NCBI GenBank assembly: GCA_017504405.1
Contig: JAFVRG010000002.1
Span: forward strand, 62,001 to 126,000
Length of the DNA: 64,000 nt
Direction: 5' to 3'
From: Clostridia bacterium
Lineage (GTDB): Bacteria > Bacillota > Clostridia > Oscillospirales > CAG-272
This document shows positions 41,692 to 51,211 of this stretch, one piece after another. How positions within the stretch are numbered: position 1 is the first letter of the stretch; every line of letters starts with the position of its first letter. Under the pieces are notes generated by a model. It did not search any database. It was not told the origin of the DNA and saw only the letters and a list, made by a program, of their open reading frames with translations. A program made the position numbers and the translations under genes.

Positions 41692-42939
41692 ATGCTCTAC
41701 AACGAAGAAAATCTCGCACTCGATTACGAGTGGCAGACACCCGATTTTGAAAAATTCACGGACTCCGACATTGAAAGCTACAAGCAATGGCTAAAGGACA
41801 GCCGACTGAAAAAGCCCGAGGAAATCGAAAACGCACGGGCGGTTACCTCATACCCTGACGGGCTGGAAATCACCAATGCGTGGGGCGGCTGGCTCTCTAA
41901 CGGCAAATGGGCGGATTGGCGCCGCTTTTGCATAGACAGAAATTACGCCTCCATTCCCGACGGCGTTATCAAGGTTACGCCCGACTTCACGAAAACAGGC
42001 AACTACATAAAATTAGGCGCCGACTATTGGAAGAGCGCAAAAAAATTCCCTTTACTCGCATTCGATTTTGACGGCGATGCGAAAGGCAGGGGCGCTATGC
42101 GCTTTGCTGAGGTCTGCGACCTCGCCGTATCAGCGGCGGCAAGCGAGGGAAAGGATTGCTTTTTTGCAGGTGATACGGACAGACTCAAGGCATATCTCGC
42201 ACTCGGCTGCGGCGTTAAGGGAGTAAAATACCGTGACAAGGCAACAGACACCCTCTCCGAAAGGCTCTCCAAGGCTGAAAAAATCAGCGACAGAATAGCA
42301 ATGGTTTTCTCGGAATATTCAATGGCTAGTTTCGCCTCGTTCGGCACTGATAAGCAATATCGCCCCATCGGAAGGATGGCGCAGGTGTACTCAAAGCTGA
42401 CCGATATGGGCTATCAGGTTGATTTCATCCGTGCAGACGAGCTTTCCAAGGAGGACACGCCCGTCAGAATTGCAATTGTACCCGACAGGGACGGCTACTC
42501 CTGGTATGAGCTCGTTAAGCTCGATAAATTCGGAAAAGAAAAAGGGACAACACTTATTTACACTGCGGCGGGACAGTACGAAAAGTGGTCGTTTGATGCT
42601 CCGAAGAAAAACTTTTACAGCTACTATAAGGAAGCGATTTTGGAGCACGAGCTTCTCGATGCAACAATTCGTCCCACCGTCAGCGCAAATGCAGACGGAA
42701 TTATCCTGCGTGGCGTTGAGGGCGACGGATACAAAATTATATGCGTTGCAAACACCTCGGCAGGGGCGGTTACGGCAAGGCTGACACTTAACAACACCGC
42801 CAAAGCACGCAGGGCTGTGGCATATAGCGGCGATAGTGAGCTGCCGCTCACGTGCAACAGCCAAAACGGAAAAAGCGTTGTGGCGCTTCCGAGCATCTCT
42901 GCGGGCGACGCAATTCTGTTGCTAATAGAGGGGGTATGA
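41692..42939 (+). CDS. GH42-like protein lacking the first half of the catalytic barrel
   Basis: A 415-residue protein. It opens MLYNEENLALDYEWQTPDF, which lines up with the acid/base region of the next gene (QMYNEPDYSVDYNP, residues 168-180 there), so about 170 residues of a GH-A barrel are missing at the N terminus. SDIESYKQWLKD and WADWRRFCIDRN are typical of the GH42 region after the acid/base. The middle (MAQVYSKLTDMGYQVDFIRADEL) resembles the trimerisation domain and the C terminus a small beta domain. The start is supported by a promoter and GGGAGG site, and a stop codon lies 40 bases upstream in frame, so no barrel is hidden. It may be a truncated gene or a non-catalytic partner of the next gene, with which it overlaps by the stop codon region. 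Confidence 0.65.
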   Translation: MLYNEENLALDYEWQTPDFEKFTDSDIESYKQWLKDSRLKKPEEIENARAVTSYPDGLEITNAWGGWLSNGKWADWRRFCIDRNYASIPDGVIKVTPDFTKTGNYIKLGADYWKSAKKFPLLAFDFDGDAKGRGAMRFAEVCDLAVSAAASEGKDCFFAGDTDRLKAYLALGCGVKGVKYRDKATDTLSERLSKAEKISDRIAMVFSEYSMASFASFGTDKQYRPIGRMAQVYSKLTDMGYQVDFIRADELSKEDTPVRIAIVPDRDGYSWYELVKLDKFGKEKGTTLIYTAAGQYEKWSFDAPKKNFYSYYKEAILEHELLDATIRPTVSANADGIILRGVEGDGYKIICVANTSAGAVTARLTLNNTAKARRAVAYSGDSELPLTCNSQNGKSVVALPSISAGDAILLLIEGV

Positions 42940-42941
42940 TT

Positions 42942-44789
42942 ATGTACGAGGTTAAGAACGGAATACTCTACGAAAACGGAAAGCCCACCTTTGCCCTCGG
43001 ACTCTCCTATTACGCATCCTACCACCCGTCAAAATATGCCGTGCCGCCCGAGGGCGACCGCATAGGTCAGCTAAAGCTCGACATCAAGGAAATGAGAGAG
43101 GCGGGCTTTAACTACTGCCGTTTTGCCGCACGTGGCATTTTTGAGGACAGGCACGGCGAGGGCGCTGACGGAATAACGGCGCACTTCGACCTCATTGACA
43201 AATGTGTCGAGGAGGCTGACAAGAACAATATTGCCGTAGGCGTGCGCCTTCAGGGCTACACCCTCAACGTATCGGGATATAAGAATCTGCAAAGGATAAA
43301 GGCTGACGGCTCGGAGTTCGGCGCATACGAGGGCTTTCTCCCTCAAACGCTCTGCCACAGTGGAATTTTAACCGACAACCGTGACTGCACCGAGTATTCG
43401 GCAAGGCACTTTTCAAAATATCAAAACGTAGTAAATCACCAGATGTACAACGAGCCCGATTACAGCGTTGACTACAACCCATCTGCGATAGAGGCATTCC
43501 GCAAATGGCTGATTGACAGGGGATATGCCACAAAAGAGGCGGCAAAGGATATATATCCGCCGAAAAAGCGGATAGACGGCGCTGACGAAAACGGCTACAA
43601 CGAGCTGTTTTTTCGCTACACAATGTTTTTGCACGAGAGGCTGTGCGATTTTCTGTGCGATATGGACAATGCGACTAAAATCGGCAACCCCCGCTCGGAA
43701 AACTACACCTGCTGGGTGTCGGACAACGGATTTAATTTCCCCAAATATTTCAGAACGGCAAAGAGCATGTGGGTAATCGGTATAACTCATTATTTCCCGT
43801 CGCAGGGCGCACGTGTATACCGTTCCTCGATGATAATGGACGTGCCCGAGAGCGCCGCCGCAGTAAACGGCAAGCACGCTTGGCTCGTGGAGTACAACGC
43901 CAATACAAAAATGAAGCCCGACGAATGGGAGAGGGAGACCTACTCCGCAATCGGCTCGGGGCTCAAAGGTATTGCCTACTATCAATGGCGTGGCGACTAT
44001 GCCGCAGAGGGCTCACCTGAAACTAACCTGTTCGGTCTTCTCAACAACGACAGAACGAAAACGGGCGTGTTTGACAGGGCAGTAGAGGTTAACCGACTGA
44101 TAAATTCGTTGTCCGAGAAAATCGTCACCACCGAAAAGCACAGGGCGGGCATTGCAATTCTCGTATCCGAGAATATGCAGCTGAGCCTTGATGCGTATGC
44201 AACCGTGCGCTCCGACCTTTACAGTGACGGTCAGAATTTCGCATATTATGAGTTGAGAAGCGCCGGCTATCCCGTCGATTTCGTAACCGCTGAGGACCTT
44301 GCGAGCAACCCGCTCGGTGTCCGTCTACTCATTCTTCCCTGCACCGAGGGAATGTCGGACGAGGAAAAGGGGCTGATTTCCGCCTTTACCGAAAACGGCG
44401 GATTGGTTTACAGCCACGACTTCACGCTTGGGGCATACACACGGCTTAACGGTGACGGCACGCTCCTCTCGGTTAAGGATATAGTGAAGGCGGCAAAAAT
44501 AGCGCCCACCGTCCGTTTTGACGGAACGGACAGGCTGGACGCAAAGCTCCTTTGCGGCGAGAGCCACAGCATAGTAACCCTATGTAACATTCACACCGAC
44601 GGCATATATACCGAGGGCGGCGAGGCGCTGACAGTCAACGCTGACTATCTTTTTCACAAGCAGATAGCCTCGGTCAGCCTGCACACGCCCGACGGCGTAA
44701 CCCCTCTCGGCTTTACGCACAGGGGCTGCGAGCTGAGCATCACCTTGCCAACGATAAAGGCAGGCGGTCTTGTTCTTATAAGGCACTAA
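42942..44789 (+). CDS. GH-A clan glycoside hydrolase, beta-galactosidase (GH42)-like
   Basis: A 615-residue cytoplasmic enzyme. The N-terminal TIM barrel starts EVKNGILYENGKPTFALGLSYY-like, has the acid/base in QMYNEPDYS (Glu171) and a likely nucleophile in KHAWLVEYNAN (Glu317). A Rossmann-like trimerisation domain follows (YPVDFVTAEDLASN, LLILPCTEGMSDEEKG), then a C-terminal beta domain ending TIKAGGLVLIRH. I use the ATG at 42942, seven bases after AGAGGGGG; an ATG at 42936 overlaps the previous stop. Likely hydrolyses a beta-linked galactoside or related oligosaccharide; exact substrate unknown. Confidence 0.8.
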   Translation: MYEVKNGILYENGKPTFALGLSYYASYHPSKYAVPPEGDRIGQLKLDIKEMREAGFNYCRFAARGIFEDRHGEGADGITAHFDLIDKCVEEADKNNIAVGVRLQGYTLNVSGYKNLQRIKADGSEFGAYEGFLPQTLCHSGILTDNRDCTEYSARHFSKYQNVVNHQMYNEPDYSVDYNPSAIEAFRKWLIDRGYATKEAAKDIYPPKKRIDGADENGYNELFFRYTMFLHERLCDFLCDMDNATKIGNPRSENYTCWVSDNGFNFPKYFRTAKSMWVIGITHYFPSQGARVYRSSMIMDVPESAAAVNGKHAWLVEYNANTKMKPDEWERETYSAIGSGLKGIAYYQWRGDYAAEGSPETNLFGLLNNDRTKTGVFDRAVEVNRLINSLSEKIVTTEKHRAGIAILVSENMQLSLDAYATVRSDLYSDGQNFAYYELRSAGYPVDFVTAEDLASNPLGVRLLILPCTEGMSDEEKGLISAFTENGGLVYSHDFTLGAYTRLNGDGTLLSVKDIVKAAKIAPTVRFDGTDRLDAKLLCGESHSIVTLCNIHTDGIYTEGGEALTVNADYLFHKQIASVSLHTPDGVTPLGFTHRGCELSITLPTIKAGGLVLIRH

Positions 44790-44824
44790 CAAAGGGGCTG
44801 TTTCATTTCGGCATAACCGCAAAC

Positions 44825-44855
44825 AAAAAGAGCAGACTCAGTGTCTGCTCTTTTT
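44825..44855. terminator. Bidirectional terminator between the GH pair and recX
   Basis: AAAAAGAGCAGAC / GTCTGCTCTTTTT, 13-bp perfect stem with a 5-base loop, serving both converging transcripts. Confidence 0.92.
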
Positions 44856-44856
44856 G

Positions 44857-45441
44857 TTAAAAGCCGTGGGTGTATAATAGCTTCTTTATTTGCATAGGGT
44901 CTGCGCCGAGGTTTTTCGAGAGAAGCTCTTGCCTTGCCTTGTCAAAATCAATAACGCCCTCGTCGATTGCAAGATCGATTGCCTCGCAGATGCTCCTTTG
45001 GGAATAGCCCTTTGATACAAGGTAGGGTATGAGCTTTCTTTTTCCCATCAGCTTTTTGTTTACGTTATAATCAATGAGCCTTTGCAATTGGTCGGACTCT
45101 TTGATATACCCCATTCTCTGCATTTCTGCCGCAGCATACTCTGCACTCTCACGGGAGAATCCACGCATTTGCAGCTTCCTTGACAGTCCGTCAAGGCTGT
45201 TGTCGCCCATTGCAAGAATTTTGAGCGCACGGTCGTATGCCTCACGCCGCTCGGTTTTTCTGATTATAACCGAGATTTCCCCGTCATAGACCTCATCACC
45301 GATTGACGGCGAGCCTATACTCTCAAAGTCCTCGGGGTCTACCTCGTAGCGCCGTTTTTTCTCCTTACCACGCTCCTGCGTGCAAAGGGTTACCGTCACG
45401 GCACCGCCTGTATGTACTACACCTGAAATTTTAGCAATCAC
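44857..45441 (-). CDS. recX: Regulatory protein RecX
   Basis: Modulates RecA filament growth. The 194 residues show an N-terminal extension followed by three-helix repeats typical of Rec[41 protein letters not shown]...[26 protein letters not shown], and the final INEGVID-like repeat ending LLYTHGF. It starts four bases inside the recA stop (ATGA overlap), the usual recA-recX operon. Confidence 0.92.
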   Translation of the reverse strand: MIAKISGVVHTGGAVTVTLCTQERGKEKKRRYEVDPEDFESIGSPSIGDEVYDGEISVIIRKTERREAYDRALKILAMGDNSLDGLSRKLQMRGFSRESAEYAAAEMQRMGYIKESDQLQRLIDYNVNKKLMGKRKLIPYLVSKGYSQRSICEAIDLAIDEGVIDFDKARQELLSKNLGADPMQIKKLLYTHGF

Positions 45442-46535
45442 TGCTCGTCGTCAAGCTCAAGAGGACGGATATCGAGGTCATCTGCAAGCTCGAACTCCTC
45501 CTGAAGATCTACCTTATCCGCACGTGCTCTTATCTTGCCCTCGATTTCAGCCATAAGCTCGGGGTTGGTTTCGATATAAGCAACCGTCTTATCCTTACCC
45601 TGACCGACACGCTGACCGTCGTATGAGAACCAGGAGCCGCTCTTTTCGAGCACGCCCGTCATAACGCCGAGCTCAACAATCTCGGATGCCTTGGAAATTC
45701 CCTTGCCGTACAGTATGTCAAACTCCGCAGTTTTGAAGGGGGGTGCTACCTTGTTCTTCACAACCTTACATTTAACGTGGTTGCCGTAGACCTCATTTCC
45801 CTTTTTGAGGACCTCGCCCTTTCTGATGTCTATACGCACGGATGCGTAGAATTTCAGAGCACGTCCGCCCGTCGTTACCTCGGGATTGCCGTACATAACT
45901 CCTACCTTTTCACGGAGCTGGTTGATAAATATTACAACGGTATTGGTTTTTGCTATCGTTCCCGACAGCTTACGCATTGCCTGTGACATAAGCCTTGCCT
46001 GTGCGCCGACGTGGCTCGCACCCATATTGCCGTCGATTTCCTGACGGGGAACGAGCGCCGCAACCGAGTCGATAACGATAACGTCGATAGCTCCCGAATG
46101 AACGAGCGCATCGGCAATTTCGAGTGCCTGCTCTCCGTCGTCGGGCTGAGATACGAGCAGATTGTTTATATCAACTCCTATCTTCTTCGCATACGCAGGG
46201 TCGAGCGCATGCTCTGCGTCAATAAACGCCGCCTCGCCGCCCGCCTTCTGCACCTCGGCAACGATATGCAGGGCAACGGTCGTTTTACCCGAGGACTCGG
46301 GACCGTAGATTTCTATAATTCTTCCCTTCGGCACGCCGCCTATTCCGAGCGCCATATCCAGAGTGAGCGAGCCTGTTGATACTGCGCTGACCTCCAGCTT
46401 CTGAGCCTCGCCGAGACGCATTATTGCGCCCTTACCGCATTCCTTTTCTATTCTCTCAATTGCGGTGGAAAGCGCCGATTTCTTATCCTTCGGTACTGCC
46501 GCTTCTGTTTTTTTGGTTTCTGCCTTCTTTGCCAT
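45438..46535 (-). CDS. recA: Recombinase A
   Basis: DNA strand-exchange protein and SOS co-protease. 365 residues with Walker [10 protein letters not shown] (residues about 71-79), Walker [13 protein letters not shown], the L2 loop region [20 protein letters not shown] and an acidic C terminus ([17 protein letters not shown]). The N-terminal [21 protein letters not shown] is canonical. GGAGAATAG-type site precedes the ATG. No LexA box is evident in the 23-base gap to galK, so its promoter may lie further upstream or within galK. Confidence 0.99.
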   Translation of the reverse strand: MAKKAETKKTEAAVPKDKKSALSTAIERIEKECGKGAIMRLGEAQKLEVSAVSTGSLTLDMALGIGGVPKGRIIEIYGPESSGKTTVALHIVAEVQKAGGEAAFIDAEHALDPAYAKKIGVDINNLLVSQPDDGEQALEIADALVHSGAIDVIVIDSVAALVPRQEIDGNMGASHVGAQARLMSQAMRKLSGTIAKTNTVVIFINQLREKVGVMYGNPEVTTGGRALKFYASVRIDIRKGEVLKKGNEVYGNHVKCKVVKNKVAPPFKTAEFDILYGKGISKASEIVELGVMTGVLEKSGSWFSYDGQRVGQGKDKTVAYIETNPELMAEIEGKIRARADKVDLQEEFELADDLDIRPLELDDEQ

Positions 46536-46558
46536 CTCTATTCTCCTTTATATATTAA

Positions 46559-47836
46559 TCAGAGTTCTATCTGTATTGCGCCAAACGGTCTTATGTTGAG
46601 TATCATACACGCATCTTTCCCGAAAATGCTGTTCATTATATCGGAATACTCGGAAACGTACTCGTTCTTTACAAACGCCTGTATCGTTCCCGCAAATCCA
46701 CCGCCGTGAACACGCCAAGCGCATCCCTTTCCGTTAAGGAGCGCATCGGTCACGCACAGAGCAAGCGAGAGCCCCTGCTCGGAAACGTTTTGCGTGGTGT
46801 ATACGTTCTGAAGATACTTGAAGCTCGAATCGCCCGATGCCATTACACCGTCAAAAAAGCCCTTTATATCTTTTCTCCTGAGTGCGCTCGCCGTTACGCC
46901 CACACGCTCGTTTTCACGGACGAAGTGCATAGCACGAAGAGCCGCCCTGTCGCCGACAGCCTCACGCAAAACCGAGAGGTTTGCGATTATATCAGCCTCG
47001 GTAATACCCCTGAGCACGTCACGTCCGAAATATGCCGCAACGCTCTTCATTTCATACGGCACGGAGGCGTAATCGTCGTTGAGGTTTGCGTGGTTGCCGC
47101 CTGTATTTACAATACAGAGCGAATATCCCTCATCAGCCAGCGAGAAGTTTATAGGCTCTATTATCGGATTTTTCGGGTCGGCAAAATCTATATGCACAAA
47201 TCCACCGACGGCGCACGCCATCTGGTCCATAAGACCGCAGGGCTTGCCAAAATACTCATTCTCCGCAAACTGCGATATTTTAGCTATCTCCTCGTTGGGA
47301 ATTTCTCCGTCATTGTAGAGGTGGTTAAGTATATTTCCTATCATTACCTCGAATGCCGCAGAGGATGAGAGGCCCGAGCCCTTCAACACTCTGGTGGTAA
47401 GGTAGGCATCAAACGAGCCTATCCTCAAGCCACGCATTTTCAGTCCTGCGAACAGTCCCGAAATGAGCGCAGCAGATGAAAAGTCGGGGCACGCATCCTT
47501 GTCGTCTACCAAATCAAGGTCTACTATGCACTCGTCGTAGCCCTCGCTCTTGATTCTCGAGATTTTGCCCTCGCTTTTTGCAGCGACGGCTATTATGTCA
47601 CGGTCAACCGCACCTGCAAGCACACAGCCCCTGTTATGGTCGGTGTGATTTCCAAGGATTTCGCTTCTGCCCGACACCGAGAAAAGATGTATATCCCTCT
47701 CGTCTCCGTACAGAGCGCAGAACTCCTCAATAGCCCTCACGTAACGCTCGGTTTCGAGCTCCATATCCGAGTATATTACACGGTATTTTTCGAGCGCTCC
47801 GCCCTTTATTTTTTCAATAAGCTCTCTTGCCTTCAT
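46559..47836 (-). CDS. galK: Galactokinase-like GHMP sugar kinase
   Basis: A 425-residue GHMP kinase. Motif 1 is SGRSEILGNHTDHNRGCVLAGAV (usual galactokinase GRVNLIGEHTDY), motif 2 LKGSGLSSSAAFEVMIGNI and motif 3 RVHGGGFAGTIQAF. Galactokinase makes galactose 1-phosphate for the Leloir pathway. The Asn in GNHTDH in place of the usual Glu, and the longer protein, set it in a variant branch, so a related sugar is possible. It follows miaA with a four-base overlap and precedes recA by 23 bases. Confidence 0.85.
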   Translation of the reverse strand: MKARELIEKIKGGALEKYRVIYSDMELETERYVRAIEEFCALYGDERDIHLFSVSGRSEILGNHTDHNRGCVLAGAVDRDIIAVAAKSEGKISRIKSEGYDECIVDLDLVDDKDACPDFSSAALISGLFAGLKMRGLRIGSFDAYLTTRVLKGSGLSSSAAFEVMIGNILNHLYNDGEIPNEEIAKISQFAENEYFGKPCGLMDQMACAVGGFVHIDFADPKNPIIEPINFSLADEGYSLCIVNTGGNHANLNDDYASVPYEMKSVAAYFGRDVLRGITEADIIANLSVLREAVGDRAALRAMHFVRENERVGVTASALRRKDIKGFFDGVMASGDSSFKYLQNVYTTQNVSEQGLSLALCVTDALLNGKGCAWRVHGGGFAGTIQAFVKNEYVSEYSDIMNSIFGKDACMILNIRPFGAIQIEL

Positions 47837-48798
47837 TTTTTATCTCCGTAAATAAATTTTTTTATTTTGTCTATCACTGACGAAACGAGCACAGCCGTGT
47901 CTATCGGCTCGCCTTTTTCGTCGGTTATTATCCATTCAACCGTCGGATTTGCACGAAACCAGGTGAGCTGTCGCTTCGCATATCTTCTGCTCGCCGTTTT
48001 CAGCTCCAAAGCGCACGCATCAAGCGAAACGCCGTCGGTTATGTGGGGCAAAATCTCCTTATACCCTATCGCCTGCGCCGCCGTCAGCTCGGGAGCAAGG
48101 TACCCTCTGTCATAGAGCGCACGTGTTTCCTCCAATAGACCGCTCTCTATCATTTTATCAACACGGCGGTCTATGCGCTGATAGAGAATTTCCCGTGAGG
48201 ATGCGTCAAGACCTATTATGAGCATATCTATATCCTCGCACCGCTCACGGCTCTTTTTATCAAGCTCGCTCTTGGCAATACCTGTCGCATGATGGATTTC
48301 GAGCGCACGCACTACCCGTTTAACGTTATTTTTATGTATCTTCTCCGCTGACTCAGCGTCCACCTCGGCGAGCATTGCGTGAAGGGTGTCAATCCCCCCC
48401 TCGCCCTCGGCTATTTTGAAAAGCGATGCCGCATACTCGGGGTCGTTGGGACAAGTGTCGGCGTGCCTGCCTGTCCTGACGGCATCAAGATAAAGCCCCG
48501 TGCCGCCGCAGAATACAGGCACTCTGCCTCGCTCGGTTATATCTCTCGCACAGGCGAGTGCATCACTGGCGTAATCGGCAGCGCTGTATTTTTCGTCGGG
48601 GTTTATAATATCCAGCATGTGGTGGGGTATTTTCGCCCGCTCGTCAGCCGTAGCCTTCGCCGTGCCTATATCCATACCCCTGTATATCTGCATAGAGTCG
48701 CAGGAAATTATTTCTGCGCAAAGCTTCTCTGACAGGGCAATGGCAAACGCTGTTTTGCCTACCGCAGTAGGTCCTACTATCGCTATTGCCTTTATCAT
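47833..48798 (-). CDS. miaA: tRNA dimethylallyltransferase
   Basis: Adds the isopentenyl group to A37 of tRNAs reading UNN codons. About 321 residues from the ATG at 48798. Features: P-loop AIAIVGPTAVGKT, DSMQIYRGMDIGTAK, the substrate-binding PHHMLDIINPDEKYSAADY and the late KEILPHI...RYAKRQLTWFR motif. I use the inner start because it overlaps the preceding stop as ATGA; seven more codons upstream lack family similarity. Part of the operon pseudo-ATPase gene-miaA-galK. Confidence 0.96.
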   Translation of the reverse strand: MIKAIAIVGPTAVGKTAFAIALSEKLCAEIISCDSMQIYRGMDIGTAKATADERAKIPHHMLDIINPDEKYSAADYASDALACARDITERGRVPVFCGGTGLYLDAVRTGRHADTCPNDPEYAASLFKIAEGEGGIDTLHAMLAEVDAESAEKIHKNNVKRVVRALEIHHATGIAKSELDKKSRERCEDIDMLIIGLDASSREILYQRIDRRVDKMIESGLLEETRALYDRGYLAPELTAAQAIGYKEILPHITDGVSLDACALELKTASRRYAKRQLTWFRANPTVEWIITDEKGEPIDTAVLVSSVIDKIKKFIYGDKK

Positions 48799-51056
48799 TT
48801 GAGCACTACCGCCTTGCATTTTTTACGCCTTGCAGAATCGAGGTTTTTGTCGTTGACTGAGGTGAAGAGGAATATCTGCTCTCCGCCCTCCATAACAACC
48901 TGCGCCGTGTCCACTATCTGACCGAGCGCCTCGGACGTTGCCGCATCTGCGGGCAGCTCTATGAAAATCGGTGCTCTCTCGGTGCAGAAGAAGCGTGACA
49001 GTGCAACCTTCGCCGCAACGTAAACTATTCCACGCTTGATTTTTTCAAGCGCAGCTACGTTTTCTTCAAAGGACGAAGCGTCCGCCGTCGCCCCGTCGCC
49101 GTCCTGCGTTGCCGTGTCCTTTTCCTTGGAATTCAGCTTTACCGCCATATCGGCGATTTCACGTGCGGTTCCTACAATGGTATCGGAAAACGCCGTCCTG
49201 ACCTTTTCCTTTGCCTCGTTTATTATTGATATAGCGCTCTGCCATATTTCGTTTCGGCGTAAAAGAGCGTCTCTGGAGCTGTCCAGCTCCGCTATTTTTT
49301 CTCTGAGCTCCGAGGCAGATGCGCCGTTTTCGCTGATATCAAAAAGCCGTTCGTTCATTTCGGCAAGCTCTGAATAAAGAGCCTCGCATCGATCCCTCTC
49401 CTCGTTATAGCGGGCAAGAATTTCGCCGTAGTCCATAGAACGGTACTCCTCACGCTTGGAGGGCAATACGTCCGCACGGACGTCTATCTCGTTGTATTCT
49501 CCGAGGCGAGACCTCAGCTCCGCAATTTTTTCAACCGTTGCGTCCAGCTCACGCAGAAGGGCCTGCTCGCCCTCTATATACTCCTTGATTTCAATGTCAA
49601 GGGAGTACATAAATTCATCGACGTTGCTGCCGGGCAGACGTCTGCCCCATTTTTCAACAGCCCTCATGTATTCCAGAAGAGCGCTGTCGCACTCTGCCCT
49701 CGTGCTGTCGCAAAGGGCGTTTATCGAGGCGAGGGTTTCCATTCTCGCCTTAACCGTTGCTCTTGCGTCCTCAATCTTCTTCAAAACGCTTTGCAGCTCC
49801 GAGCGCTCCTTTACGTTGAAATCGCTCGCCATTTGCATGGACATTACGTGGTTTTTATGCGCAAGATACGCAGTAATGGCAGAGGCTGCAAAGGTCGCAA
49901 AAATCGCCCCAACCCACGTGCAATACAAAAGCGGTGTTTGAGTTACCGCATCGGAAAAGGAGCCGAATACGGCAATCAGCATACACGCTATTACCGATAT
50001 TATGCTGAAACCAAGAAGAATCAAAAAGCTCGAATGTGCCTCATTATATCTGGCACGCACCTTTTCCGTGCCGCCGAGCGCCTCTGCTCGGCGTATAATT
50101 TCCTCGGTTTTTTTATCTATCGAGCTTTGAGCATTGAATTGGCAGTATTGCATTACCGCCTCGTTGTATTTTTTATTCGCAAGGCGCATTTTGTTAAACG
50201 AAAGCGCAACCTCTCTGCGATAATCGTTTGAGGGGCAGAAGCCCTCGTAGCCGTTCTCTGCCCTATATCTCAAAACGTTCTGCTTCTGCGTTTCACGCAG
50301 CTGCTCCATTTCGTGCAGGCGGTCAAACTCCGATATTACGTTGGCGTGTCTAACCGTGCGTTCAAGAGCGGCACGCTCATCGAGGCTGCCGTTGGCGGCG
50401 GCGCACTCCCTTTCCTTATCGGCGATTGCCTCACGGCATTCGATTGCGTATTTGTTAGCATCGGATGCGAGAGTGAGCTGACGGCGCAGCTCATCGGATT
50501 TTGCCTTTTTCTCCGAAATAGAGCTCTCGCAGCCCTCGGAAACTGCGGAATTGTGCAGGGCGGTGAGTATCGCCGCACCCCTGTCGGCTGAAATGCGCTC
50601 GTCCGCAGAATAGAGGACGTTCTCCGTCTCAGGAGAAAAGCCTCTGCTGTCGCAATCCTCGGGGAAGCGTGTGAGGAACACCGCATCGGAAAAGGTATAG
50701 GAATCCGCACCGAGCAGGGGTGTGCCGACGTCGGGCAGAAGATACTTTTCCCTGTTGGTTGCAATATCTATAACGGATGCACAGCAGGCTCCCGCCTCAA
50801 GAGTTGCGTCGTCACGCCTGGTTACCTTATAGGATTTTTTGTTGATTTTTACCTGCATACTGCCCTCGCAAACGGGCGTTGCATCGTTTATATATCTCTG
50901 CCTTTTCTCCTCACTCGTAAATCCGTAGAGCATAAAAGCGACAAAGTCGGCTATCTCCCGTCGCTCGTAGTCGAAAAGATTTATCCTGTCGGTCAGCTCA
51001 GCCTTGACTGCCGACAGAGTGCCGAACGAAACGATATTTATTTTTTCGATAGTCAA
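48795..51056 (-). CDS. YhaN/SbcC-like coiled-coil membrane protein with degenerate ATPase motifs
   Basis: A 753-residue protein built like the SMC/YhaN-type ATPases: an N-terminal head half, long coiled coils (about 170-330 and 410-620), two transmembrane helices in the middle (SSFLILLGFSIISVIACMLIA and TWVGAIFATFAASAITAYLA, about 345-410) and a C-terminal head half. The head begins KINIVSFGTLSAVKAEL and ends VAFMLYGF as in relatives, but where they have GxNExGKST this protein reads NLFDYERREIA. Walker B is also changed (RAPIFIELPADAA). ATP hydrolysis is therefore unlikely. A divergent start with the OGG1-type gene; its stop overlaps miaA. Confidence 0.78.
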   Translation of the reverse strand: MTIEKINIVSFGTLSAVKAELTDRINLFDYERREIADFVAFMLYGFTSEEKRQRYINDATPVCEGSMQVKINKKSYKVTRRDDATLEAGACCASVIDIATNREKYLLPDVGTPLLGADSYTFSDAVFLTRFPEDCDSRGFSPETENVLYSADERISADRGAAILTALHNSAVSEGCESSISEKKAKSDELRRQLTLASDANKYAIECREAIADKERECAAANGSLDERAALERTVRHANVISEFDRLHEMEQLRETQKQNVLRYRAENGYEGFCPSNDYRREVALSFNKMRLANKKYNEAVMQYCQFNAQSSIDKKTEEIIRRAEALGGTEKVRARYNEAHSSFLILLGFSIISVIACMLIAVFGSFSDAVTQTPLLYCTWVGAIFATFAASAITAYLAHKNHVMSMQMASDFNVKERSELQSVLKKIEDARATVKARMETLASINALCDSTRAECDSALLEYMRAVEKWGRRLPGSNVDEFMYSLDIEIKEYIEGEQALLRELDATVEKIAELRSRLGEYNEIDVRADVLPSKREEYRSMDYGEILARYNEERDRCEALYSELAEMNERLFDISENGASASELREKIAELDSSRDALLRRNEIWQSAISIINEAKEKVRTAFSDTIVGTAREIADMAVKLNSKEKDTATQDGDGATADASSFEENVAALEKIKRGIVYVAAKVALSRFFCTERAPIFIELPADAATSEALGQIVDTAQVVMEGGEQIFLFTSVNDKNLDSARRKKCKAVVLK

Positions 51057-51211
51057 AGCCTCACCCCCTGTCAGTATTTTAATATTGATTTTGCGCTCAA
51101 AATGTAGTATAATAAATATACGCAGTATAGCTTATTTATTATTATACACTATGTTGCATCTTTTTTCAATAGAGAGCGAAAAAATACTTGAAAAGTATTT
51201 TGTGAGGGCGT

